Source: Nakamurella endophytica
Lineage (GTDB): Bacteria > Actinomycetota > Actinomycetes > Mycobacteriales > Nakamurellaceae
Direction of reading: 5' to 3'
Assembly (NCBI RefSeq): GCF_014646215.1
Contig: NZ_BMNA01000003.1
Coordinates: 372,001-436,000 of the forward strand
DNA: 64,000 bases
Shown here: positions 52,477 through 60,205 of the stretch, piece after piece
How the letters are laid out: every line of letters begins with the position of its first letter
Position numbering within the stretch: position 1 is the stretch's first letter
The notes under the pieces: model-generated
Databases searched by the model: none
What the model was told of the DNA's origin: nothing
What the model saw: only the letters and a program-made list of their open reading frames with translations
Position numbers and translations under genes: made by a program

Positions 52477-52860
52477 CGTTCGGGGAAGTGCACCGATGAA
52501 CCCAGTCCTCGCCGTCGGATGAGCGAAGTCCGCGGTGCGTCGCAGTACGACAGGCTCCGCCCAAGTACCGCGCTCCCGTGGTCACCAGAGAACGGGGGGC
52601 TCGTCGACGTCGGGACGCCGTACAGGCCCGAGAAGTTCTGGCTGCTCACGAGCCACGAAACCACCGCACATCTACCGAGCACGGTGGACGGGTACCAGTA
52701 GGGTCGCATGCAGCACGGCGCCGTCCAGGCGTCGGTTGACCGCGTCGGTTGACCGTTCCGCACAATGTGCCGACCGGCCGGAGCCCCGAGGTCTGCTCCT
52801 GCGTGGCGTATCCGCGCGACCTGCCCGCGCTTCTTGCCGGAACCGGTAGCTGGGCCGACG
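52477..52860. other. Intergenic region downstream of the TerD-fusion gene
   Basis: About 380 bases of somewhat lower GC with no convincing gene. A 60-residue frame starting at 52519 lacks a ribosome site, a -10 and any recognisable motif. The region ends at the strong hairpin at 52861. Confidence 0.5.
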
Positions 52861-52908
52861 GACCGGCAGCGCCGGGAGACCCACGAGGATCTCCCGGCGC
52901 TGCCGGTC
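52861..52908. terminator. 19-base perfect hairpin
   Basis: The arms at 52861-52879 and 52890-52908 are perfect complements of GACCGGCAGCGCCGGGAGA around a ten-base loop. It lies 16 bases beyond the stop of the minus-strand secreted-protein gene and would terminate that transcript, and possibly one arriving from the other side. Confidence 0.85.
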
Positions 52909-52923
52909 GTCACTGCACCCGCG

Positions 52924-54729
52924 TCAGCACCGGGGCAGCATCATCGGAACCGCGCCCGCGCCGGAGGTCACGCCGGGCAGCGCGCACCCACCGAGCGGCG
53001 GCGGGGGTGGCGTGATGACGCGCCGGACGGTGACCGCCAGGTCCTTGGTCGCCACGGCTCCCGCGGCGTCGACAGCTTGGACGGTGAAACGGTTGACGAT
53101 CGCTGCGGAGTCGCCGACGGTGCCACTGAGGACACCGCTCGGGGACAGTGACAGCCCGACGGGCAGCGAACCGGAGATCACCGCCCAGGTGGTCGATCCC
53201 GTGCCGCCGACCGTCGACAGCGCGGCGCTGTAGGGGCGTCCCGGGAGCGCGGTCGGCAGCGTGTCGTCGACGATGCCCATCCGGTGCACCGCGATGCTGA
53301 ACGTCCGCGTGACCTGTGCCCCGGCGGCGTCGCGGACCACGACGTCGAACGAGGTGGTGCTGTCCTGACCGCCCGTCGCGTCGGGCGTGCCGGTGATCGT
53401 GCCGTCCTGGCCGAGGGTCAGGCCCGCCGGCAGCGGTCCAGCGGAGCTGAAGACGTACGGAGCCGTCCCGCCCGCGGCCGACACCCGTGCGGTGTAGGGC
53501 TGGCCCGCGACGGCAGCGGGGAGGGCGCCGGCGCGGATGCCCAGCGCCTCGAACAGCGTCCACTCCTTGCCCCAGATGTGCCAGGAGCCCAGGTTGAAGA
53601 CCAGCAGTCGGAGGCCGCCGTCGATGGACAGACCGGCGTAGGCCCGCAGCCACGGGACCTGGAAGGGATCTGCCGAGATCCCCACGTACCCCCGGGTATC
53701 CAGGCGCGGTCCGACGAGGGCGGCGACCTGCAGGCTGGCCGTGGCGGTGAGCCCGACCTCGAGCTTGCCCTTCGCGCTGATCTGTGGCGGCTGGTCGAAC
53801 GACCAGTTCGGACCGACGATGTGCGAGTACGGCGTCACCGCATTGGCCTTGACGTCCAAGCCGGCTCCGGCTTCGAAGTGCTCGTGGACACCCACCGAGG
53901 CCGAACCCTCGACCCCGACCGTCGCGTCGGCCGCGAGACCGATGCTGGCGGTGACCGGGACCGGCCCGATCGAGAAGGCGGGCAGGGTCAGGTCGACGAG
54001 CTTGAACGACGCCTTGCACGAGGCAGCGGCCTGCAAGCTCGCCTGCAGGACGGCGTCCTGCACGACGTTGACGTGGAAGGACGCGGACTGGATCCCGGGC
54101 AGGCCCCTGACCAGACCGATGACGAACGACAGGTCGACGGACGGCCGGATGGACAGCGCGCCGGACACCTTGACCTGACTGACCGACCCGCTGCAGGACA
54201 GCCACTTGTTGATCTGCACCGAGAACGACTTCGATCCGCCGGTGGAGGCCTCCGGGCGGACCGCGACGCCGGTGGACCGGGCCGTGATGCGCGCCTTGCC
54301 CGACGCCGTCCCACCCAGCTCGGCGTGGTGCGAGTAGGTGCCCGGGGCCAGGGCATCGGTCAACTGCGCCGGCGTCACGGTCAGCACGGTGTTCCCGCCG
54401 GCATGCCGGACCTGCCTCACCGTGACGAGCAACCCGTGGGCGGCGGCTCGCCCGGGACCGGACACCACGACGACACCGGGACGCAGCCCGGCCGGCGCAC
54501 CGCGCACGTCGAGGACCTGTGTCCCACCTGCCGGGCCGCGCACCGCGAGGATCGACGTCGGCGGCAGGACGTGCGGGGGTACGAAGGAGGGTGGTCGGGC
54601 CGGCGCGGTCATCGCAACGGCCGCCGGCGACGGATGGGCGCCGGTGGCGATGGCGGCGGCCGTCCCGGCGGCCGCCGTGGTGAGGTAGGCGCCGGCCACC
54701 AGGGCAGCGGCGAACTTCCAGAGTTTCAT
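52924..54729 (-). CDS. Large secreted protein with two C-terminal Ig-like (He_PIG) repeats
   Basis: The 601-residue protein has a signal peptide (WKFAAALVAGAYLTTAAAG), a long beta-rich central region with no recognised family, and two C-terminal Ig-like domains of the He_PIG type: AGQPYTARVSAAGGTAPYVF with LPAGLTL, and PGRPYSAALSTVGGTGSTTW with LPVGLSL. A Pro-rich linker leads to a short tail with two cysteines. The central cysteines (SCSG and SCKA) may pair. It is probably cell-surface or extracellular. ATG 54729 has only a weak ribosome site. Confidence 0.82.
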   Translation of the reverse strand: MKLWKFAAALVAGAYLTTAAAGTAAAIATGAHPSPAAVAMTAPARPPSFVPPHVLPPTSILAVRGPAGGTQVLDVRGAPAGLRPGVVVVSGPGRAAAHGLLVTVRQVRHAGGNTVLTVTPAQLTDALAPGTYSHHAELGGTASGKARITARSTGVAVRPEASTGGSKSFSVQINKWLSCSGSVSQVKVSGALSIRPSVDLSFVIGLVRGLPGIQSASFHVNVVQDAVLQASLQAAASCKASFKLVDLTLPAFSIGPVPVTASIGLAADATVGVEGSASVGVHEHFEAGAGLDVKANAVTPYSHIVGPNWSFDQPPQISAKGKLEVGLTATASLQVAALVGPRLDTRGYVGISADPFQVPWLRAYAGLSIDGGLRLLVFNLGSWHIWGKEWTLFEALGIRAGALPAAVAGQPYTARVSAAGGTAPYVFSSAGPLPAGLTLGQDGTITGTPDATGGQDSTTSFDVVVRDAAGAQVTRTFSIAVHRMGIVDDTLPTALPGRPYSAALSTVGGTGSTTWAVISGSLPVGLSLSPSGVLSGTVGDSAAIVNRFTVQAVDAAGAVATKDLAVTVRRVITPPPPPLGGCALPGVTSGAGAVPMMLPRC

Positions 54730-54817
54730 GGCAGCACTCGTTTTCCGTGGGGGACCACCGTCGGTGGTCGGGGAGGACGCCGCGGCACAGCCGATCGGCG
54801 GGAGACCCGACCCCGGT

Positions 54818-54847
54818 GTCGGGACGCACGGCGCCATGCGTCCCGAC
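54818..54847 (-). promoter_or_regulatory. Hairpin in the leader of the secreted-protein gene
   Basis: GTCGGGACGCA (54818-54828) and TGCGTCCCGAC (54837-54847) are perfect 11-base arms around an eight-base loop. It lies about 90-120 bases upstream of the start. It could be a leader structure or attenuator; it does not show the conserved blocks of a GEMM riboswitch. Confidence 0.45.
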
Positions 54848-54942
54848 CCTCACCCGGCGGTGATCCGGACGGCGTGTCCGGTGGAGTCGGCGGATCGAGG
54901 ATGCTTCCGGCGGTCGGCGACCCGCTACCGCGATTTCCCGCG

Positions 54943-54992
54943 TCTTTCGCACGGGTCCACCCGGTAGCTCGCCATGTCCGTTGTGCGAAAGA
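54943..54992. promoter_or_regulatory. Ten-base inverted repeat in the divergent region
   Basis: TCTTTCGCAC (54943-54952) and GTGCGAAAGA (54983-54992) are perfect arms separated by 30 bases, i.e. about four helical turns centre to centre. This is the layout of a two-site operator, or of a long-loop hairpin. Confidence 0.5.
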
Positions 54993-55115
54993 TGTCCCGC
55001 GGGTGTATCAACCGTCCCGTGCCGATGCTCGGTGGCACCGCGGTCGGCGAACCGGCCGGCTCGCGACGTCCCGTTGCCACCGTCTCGGCGCAGTGCGACA
55101 GGAGGCCGACTGTCC

Positions 55116-57662
55116 ATGTCCATGACCGACGAGCGGGCGACCAGCGGCGAGACGCCGGCCGGCCGAGAATCGCAGGACGATCACGACCGGTCCCAAGGAC
55201 CGCAGCCCCCGATGCCGTCGTCCTCGGCCATCGAGGAGCGTGGCCGGCGGCTCGGGGTGTACGCGTTGGCTACCGTTGCCACGAGCGGGGCGGTACTCGC
55301 CCTGGTGCTCGTCGTCGACGGGGTCACGGCCGGTCGCACGTGGCACCAAGGGATCTCGAATCCGGCGTTCCTCGTGACGGCCGGCCTGACCGTCGCCGTG
55401 GCCGTGACCGCCGTGCTCCGCCGACTGGCGCTGGCGGTGGTCGTGTCCATCGGTTCCCCACGGGTCCCGGCTCCGGCGGACCCGGCCGGCGGCGGACCGG
55501 GCGCCGGCCGGGGCGGCGGTGCCGCGGGGACGGCACCGCAGGACCGGCCGGACACCGTGATCTGCTGCTCCGGCGGCGGCATCAAGTCGGCCTCGTTCTG
55601 CCTCGGAGCACTCCAGGTACTGAACACGCCGACCACCCCGGGGGAGACGTCCACCCGGTACGAACGGGCCGATGCCGTCGTGGCCGTCAGTGGGGGTGGC
55701 TACACGGCCGCCGCCTTCGCCGCCCGGTACGCGCAGCCGGACCGGGATCGGAACCAGCGCCCGTTCGCCCCCGGCGGGAGCGACGTCGCCGAGCTCCGGC
55801 GCAACACGAACTACCTGGCCTCGACGGCGCGGGCGCGCTTCGACCTGGTGTCCTGGCTGTTCCTCGGCATCCTGGTGAACCTGCTGATCGCCGGCGCCGC
55901 CGTCTGCGTCGTCTCCTGGCTGCTCGTCGAGCACGTCCGTCTGGTGGGGCTGGTCGACGTGTCCGGCGGCGAGCACGCCCGCTGGCGGTTCGATCCGGGC
56001 GGCCGTTCCGCCATCGGGCTGTTCTGGATACCGAGTGCGCTGGCCTTGTCGTCCTTCGTGACGTTCCTGTGCTGCCAGCTGTTCCCGGGCCGACTGCGGC
56101 GCCTTGCGGACGGGATCGCACGCCGCCGACGCGACGGGGCGTCCCGCTCCGCCGACGGCTGGATCGGTGCGGCCGCGGCCTGGCTGGACAACACCCCGAA
56201 CACGCTGCTCGCGATCTCCGTTGCCGTGCTGGTCTTCTATCCCGGGGTGCCCTGGCTCGCGTGTCTGCTCCACGACTTCTGGCTTGCCCATCCGCTCGGC
56301 AGTTGGGCCGGCGGCATCACCGTCGCCGGCGTCCTCTCGGCCGTCAGCACGGTCGCCGCCCTCGTCAGGTCGTCGATGAAGGCGACGGCCGTCGGGCACG
56401 ACTCCTCCGTGGGGGCACGCATCCTGGCGTTCGTCCGCAGTCGTCTGGCGCCCAAACTGGGCGTCGCGGTGGCCGGGCTGCTCGGCTTCGTGCTGCTGGT
56501 GGCAGAGACCTCCTGGCTGCTGGCACCCGGTCGTTCAGCCGCCCTCGTCCTGACCGTCGCCTCGGTCCTGACGGCGGTGACGATCTTCCTGTCGGCCAAC
56601 AGCACCTCGATGCACACGTTCTACCGGAACCGGCTGGCCAAGGCCTTCCTGCCCGAGGCGCCCCCGACACCACCGGGGTCCGAACCGCGCCGCGGCGCCG
56701 CACTCGCGGTGGCGGCGCGAGGGGAGTCCGGACTGCACCCGCACCCACGGCTGGTGCTCTGCGCCACGGCCAACGTCCAGGACGGCGACCTGCTGCCGAC
56801 CGCGCGGAACGGGACCACGTTCGTTCTCGGTGACGAGATCGGTTTCACGGACGAGACGCTCGGCGATCTGTCGGGGACCGGGTGCCTGCCGACCGGGGAC
56901 TGGCGACCGTGGAATCTGTCCCACGACCCGATGACCCTCGACACGGCGATGGCCATCTCGGCGGCGGCCGTCGCACCGCTGGCCGGTCGGGCCGACAAGA
57001 CCTGGGGCGCCTACCGCCTGCTGCTGGCGCTGGCGAACATCCGCCTCGGCGTGTGGGTCCGCAATCCCTGCTGGATGCGACACCCGACCGACGCTGTCAC
57101 GGGGTCCTGGCGGAAGACCGTGCTGCGGCTCGACAGGTGGATGGGGGCCCTGACGCCGTTCCAGGTCGTCGCCGAGGCGTTCGGGACGGCGAGCATCTAC
57201 CGGCCGTTCCTGTACCTGACCGACGGCGGCCACTACGACAACCTGGGTCTCGTCGAGGGTCTGCGCCACAGGCCGCGGGAGATCGTCCTGCTGGACGGAT
57301 CGGGCGACGCCGAGGACACCTTCGCCGGGATGGGCGACGCCATCGCGTCGGCCCGGATGGACCTCGGAGTCGAGATCGACTTCGAGCCGGGACCGATGCA
57401 GCGCGGCGCCGGGGAGCGACCGGCGCGGGCCTGGACCTCCGCGACGGCCACCTGGCCGGGTGGGGCGACGACCGTCATCCACTACCTGAAGTGCGTTCTC
57501 CCTCAGGGCCTGTCCTGGGATCTGGAAAGCTATCGGAAGCGGCATCCGGGGTTCCCGGTGAGTCAGTACACGTACGAGATGTACGACGAGTTCGACTTCG
57601 AGGCCTACCGCAACCTGGGCGCCTCGGTGATGACCCGGGCGCTGGCCGCCCACTGGTGCTGA
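55116..57662 (+). CDS. Multi-pass membrane protein with patatin-like phospholipase domain
   Basis: The 848-residue protein has two N-terminal helices, a Gly/Pro linker and then a patatin-type core: the oxyanion motif GGGIKS (153-158), the nucleophile S192 in VSGGGY and the catalytic D703 in TDGGHYDN. Between S192 and D703 lie further membrane helices (around 248-270, 308-325, 370-395 and 440-500), so the catalytic domain is interrupted by membrane segments. Patatin domains are lipid acyl hydrolases. AGGAGG precedes ATG 55116. The two-component genes follow within five bases, which suggests a joint operon. Confidence 0.83.
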   Translation: MSMTDERATSGETPAGRESQDDHDRSQGPQPPMPSSSAIEERGRRLGVYALATVATSGAVLALVLVVDGVTAGRTWHQGISNPAFLVTAGLTVAVAVTAVLRRLALAVVVSIGSPRVPAPADPAGGGPGAGRGGGAAGTAPQDRPDTVICCSGGGIKSASFCLGALQVLNTPTTPGETSTRYERADAVVAVSGGGYTAAAFAARYAQPDRDRNQRPFAPGGSDVAELRRNTNYLASTARARFDLVSWLFLGILVNLLIAGAAVCVVSWLLVEHVRLVGLVDVSGGEHARWRFDPGGRSAIGLFWIPSALALSSFVTFLCCQLFPGRLRRLADGIARRRRDGASRSADGWIGAAAAWLDNTPNTLLAISVAVLVFYPGVPWLACLLHDFWLAHPLGSWAGGITVAGVLSAVSTVAALVRSSMKATAVGHDSSVGARILAFVRSRLAPKLGVAVAGLLGFVLLVAETSWLLAPGRSAALVLTVASVLTAVTIFLSANSTSMHTFYRNRLAKAFLPEAPPTPPGSEPRRGAALAVAARGESGLHPHPRLVLCATANVQDGDLLPTARNGTTFVLGDEIGFTDETLGDLSGTGCLPTGDWRPWNLSHDPMTLDTAMAISAAAVAPLAGRADKTWGAYRLLLALANIRLGVWVRNPCWMRHPTDAVTGSWRKTVLRLDRWMGALTPFQVVAEAFGTASIYRPFLYLTDGGHYDNLGLVEGLRHRPREIVLLDGSGDAEDTFAGMGDAIASARMDLGVEIDFEPGPMQRGAGERPARAWTSATATWPGGATTVIHYLKCVLPQGLSWDLESYRKRHPGFPVSQYTYEMYDEFDFEAYRNLGASVMTRALAAHWC

Positions 57663-57666
57663 GCCG

Positions 57667-59424
57667 GTGCGGGGGTCGGCAACGCAGCTCCGGCCTTGGC
57701 GGGGTCGCACCACCGCCACCGTGGTGGCCGTCGTGACGATCGCGGCCAAGGTGGCGTTGTCGGCGCCGCGGTTGTCGGGTGCCGCGGCGTCCGTCGCGAT
57801 CACCTGGCTGGTCGTCAGTGCGTTCGCCGTCACCGGCCTGGCTCTGCTGTCCACCGGCCTGCCGTCCGCCGCCGGGTGGGGATGCCTGTGGGTGGCTCTC
57901 GGCACGCTGCCCGGTGACCTGAACAACGACGTGTACGCCTCGGCGGGGCTCACGCCGCTCGGCTTCGTCCTGGAGCCGGTGTACCTGCCGCTGGCCGTCG
58001 CCCTGGTGCTGCGGTACCCGAGCGCTCGCCTCACCGCCGGCGGGCGCCGGATGGTCGTCGTGCTGGCGGTGTGGGCGGTCGCCACCCGGCTGCTCGCGGC
58101 GGGCACCACCGGGCTCCGTCCGGACGGCTTCCGGCGGCCGCCGCACTGGCCGTCGGTCCGCTCACCGTTCTGGCACGACGTCGTGGCCGTCGACCTCGGC
58201 CGCGGAGGTACGGCGGCGCTGCTGGTCGTCGCGGCCACGGCGATCGTCGTGCGCGTCGTCCACGCGCCGGGACTGACCCGGCGGGCGGCGCTCCCGCTCG
58301 CCTCGGTCGGCGTGGGCTGCGCCGCGGCCGCCGCTGTCGACCAGGCCGTGTGGGCCTTGGGACTCGCCGGTCCGGGGCTCGCGGCACCGGCACTGGTCCG
58401 CGACCTGCTGGCGGCCACGCTGCCGGTGACCTTGCTCGCGGACCTGCTCCGTCGCCGCATCGCTGCCGCCGCGGTGTCCGAGCAGGTGCTGGCCGCCGCC
58501 GCAGGCGCCGACCTCGCCCGGCTGCAGACCACCCTGCGCTCGGTGCTCGTCGACCCCGCACTCACCGTCGCGTCGCCTGCCGCGGGCACCGGGGCCGCGG
58601 CCGCGGAGCGCCGTCGCTGCGACGTCCGGCAGGACGACGGCACCCTCCTGCTGATGGTCGACGTCGACCGCCGGTTGGCGGAGGACCCGGTGCTGGACAC
58701 CGCCCTGCACGCCGTCCGGGTGGGCATGGAGAACGTGCGCCTGGCCGGTGAGCTGCGCGAGCGGGTGGTCCAGCTCGAGGCGGCCGGCGCGAGGATCGTG
58801 GAGGCCACGCTCGAGGAGCGCCGGCGGATCGAGAGAGACCTGCACGACGGCGCTCAGCAGGGCCTGCTGGCAGTGGCGGCCACCCTCGCCCGCAGTGATC
58901 TGGTGCCGCTCGCCGCGCTGCCCGCGGTCGTGGCGGAGGCCCGGTCGGGGCTGCGCGCCGCGCTCGCGGATCTCCGGGCCTTCGCCCGGGGAGTCCACCC
59001 GACCGTGTTGACCCAGCAGGGACTCCCGGCGGCGGTGCGCAGCCTTCCGGTGCCCGGTGACGTGCGACTGGACCTACGACTCGACGACCGGCTCACCGCG
59101 CACCGACCTCCGCCCGACGTGGAGAGCGCGCTGTTCTTCGTCGTGGCCGAAGCGGTGACGAACAGCGTCCGGCACGCGGCGGCGGAGTGCGTCCGGGTGT
59201 CGCTGCAGTGGGACGGAGTGGTCGTGCGCGCGGTGATCACCGACGACGGGACGGGCGCCGTGCGAGTGGTCCCGGGTGGAGGTCTGGCCGGGTTGACCGA
59301 CCGCATCCGGGCTCTCGGTGGCGCGCTCGACGTCCACGCGGATCCCTGTCCGCAGCACGACCGGTCGGGGAGCACGGTGCTGGCCGAACTACCCGTGCCG
59401 GGCGGAGAGGACGGGAGTCGATGA
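57667..59424 (+). CDS. Sensor histidine kinase, NarL-partner type (HisKA_3)
   Basis: The 585-residue protein has a membrane region of several helices, a cytoplasmic GAF-like linker, the dimerisation and phosphoacceptor segment EERRRIERDLHDGAQQ with H393, and a HATPase domain with EAVTNSVRHA and GGGLAGLTDRI. It would phosphorylate the response regulator, whose ATG overlaps its stop (ATGA). It starts five bases after the patatin-like gene, so the signal may come from the envelope. Confidence 0.9.
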   Translation: MRGSATQLRPWRGRTTATVVAVVTIAAKVALSAPRLSGAAASVAITWLVVSAFAVTGLALLSTGLPSAAGWGCLWVALGTLPGDLNNDVYASAGLTPLGFVLEPVYLPLAVALVLRYPSARLTAGGRRMVVVLAVWAVATRLLAAGTTGLRPDGFRRPPHWPSVRSPFWHDVVAVDLGRGGTAALLVVAATAIVVRVVHAPGLTRRAALPLASVGVGCAAAAAVDQAVWALGLAGPGLAAPALVRDLLAATLPVTLLADLLRRRIAAAAVSEQVLAAAAGADLARLQTTLRSVLVDPALTVASPAAGTGAAAAERRRCDVRQDDGTLLLMVDVDRRLAEDPVLDTALHAVRVGMENVRLAGELRERVVQLEAAGARIVEATLEERRRIERDLHDGAQQGLLAVAATLARSDLVPLAALPAVVAEARSGLRAALADLRAFARGVHPTVLTQQGLPAAVRSLPVPGDVRLDLRLDDRLTAHRPPPDVESALFFVVAEAVTNSVRHAAAECVRVSLQWDGVVVRAVITDDGTGAVRVVPGGGLAGLTDRIRALGGALDVHADPCPQHDRSGSTVLAELPVPGGEDGSR

Positions 59425-60092
59425 CCGATCCGCTGACCGTCGTGCTGGTCGACGACTCGGCACTGTTCCGGAGCGGCCTGGCCGCCCTGCTGCGGGCGGC
59501 CGGCATCGTGGTCGCCGCGGAGCTCGACTCGGCGGCGGGTGTGGCGGACGCCGTGACGACCCACCGGCCGGATGCGGTCGTCCTGGATGCGCGCATGCCG
59601 CCCACCCACACCGACGAGGGCATCCGGGCGGCAGTGGAACTGCGGCGGACCGCGGCCGGTGTCGGGGTCCTGGTGCTGTCCACGTATGCCGACGGCGACT
59701 GGGCCAGGACGCTGTTCGGGGCCGGTGCAGCCGGAACCGGCTACCTGCTCAAGGACCGGGTCGACGACACCGCGGCGCTGATCGACGCCCTGCGCCGGGT
59801 GGCGTCGGGAGGCAGTGCGGTGGACCCGGAGATCGTCGCCCACCTGCTGCAGCACCCGGCCCGCCGGTCCCCGCTCGGCGTGCTGTCGGAGCGGGAGACG
59901 CAGGTCCTGCAGCTGATGGCGGAGGGACGGTCGAACGCCGGGATCGCCGCCGCGCTGTACCTGTCGGCCAGGACGGTCGAGGCCTACGTGGCCTCCGTGT
60001 TCACGAAGCTGCCGATCCCCGGCGACGACAGGACGACGAATCGCCGCGTCCTCGCGGTGCTGACCTACCTGCAGGACCGCGCCGGCGGTTGA
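59421..60092 (+). CDS. NarL/FixJ family response regulator
   Basis: The 223-residue protein has an N-terminal receiver domain with D11/D12 and phosphoacceptor D56 (VVLDARMPP), the conserved lysine in GYLLKDR, and a C-terminal LuxR-type helix-turn-helix (LSERETQVLQLMAEGRSNAGIA, then SARTVEAYVASVFTKL). It overlaps the kinase gene by four bases. Confidence 0.93.
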   Translation: MTDPLTVVLVDDSALFRSGLAALLRAAGIVVAAELDSAAGVADAVTTHRPDAVVLDARMPPTHTDEGIRAAVELRRTAAGVGVLVLSTYADGDWARTLFGAGAAGTGYLLKDRVDDTAALIDALRRVASGGSAVDPEIVAHLLQHPARRSPLGVLSERETQVLQLMAEGRSNAGIAAALYLSARTVEAYVASVFTKLPIPGDDRTTNRRVLAVLTYLQDRAGG

Positions 60093-60148
60093 TCCGGTGC
60101 TGTCCGCGGGCGTCGGTCTTCGCTCCGACGGTGACGGCTCGTGCTCGT

Positions 60149-60154
60149 TACCAT
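60149..60154 (+). promoter_or_regulatory. -10 hexamer upstream of the 14-codon leader ORF
   Basis: TACCAT ends six bases before GTG 60161. The hexamer and spacing are the same as upstream of the TetR gene at 39514. Confidence 0.45.
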
Positions 60155-60160
60155 CCTGGC

Positions 60161-60205
60161 GTGCGGACGCGTGCGGCAGCGCCGACCGGGAGCGCGCCGG
60201 CGTGA
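60161..60205 (+). CDS. 14-residue leaderless upstream ORF coupled to the LAL regulator
   Basis: GTG 60161 opens a 14-codon frame (Met-Arg-Thr-Arg, then Ala/Pro/Thr/Gly-rich) that stops at TGA 60203-60205. The stop overlaps the GTG 60202 of the large regulator in a GTGA. With TACCAT six bases upstream, this looks like a leaderless leader peptide that delivers ribosomes to the downstream start, which has no ribosome site of its own. Confidence 0.4.
   Translation: MRTRAAAPTGSAPA

Larger units (their letters stand above)
54730..55115. other. Divergent intergenic region between the secreted protein and the patatin-like protein
   Basis: This 386-base region holds an 11-base perfect hairpin (54818-54847) and a ten-base inverted repeat (54943-54992). 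No gene is evident. Promoters for both flanking genes should lie here, but I could not assign them with confidence. Confidence 0.5.

Noticed and set aside
52519-52701. 60-codon plus-strand frame after the TerD-fusion gene
   Set aside because: There is no ribosome site, no -10 at the leaderless distance, and no recognisable motif or hydrophobic pattern.
54818-54847. Possible second c-di-GMP riboswitch (GGGACGCA near a helix)
   Set aside because: The GGCAAACC and ACCGA blocks and the tetraloop helix are missing; it is a plain perfect hairpin.
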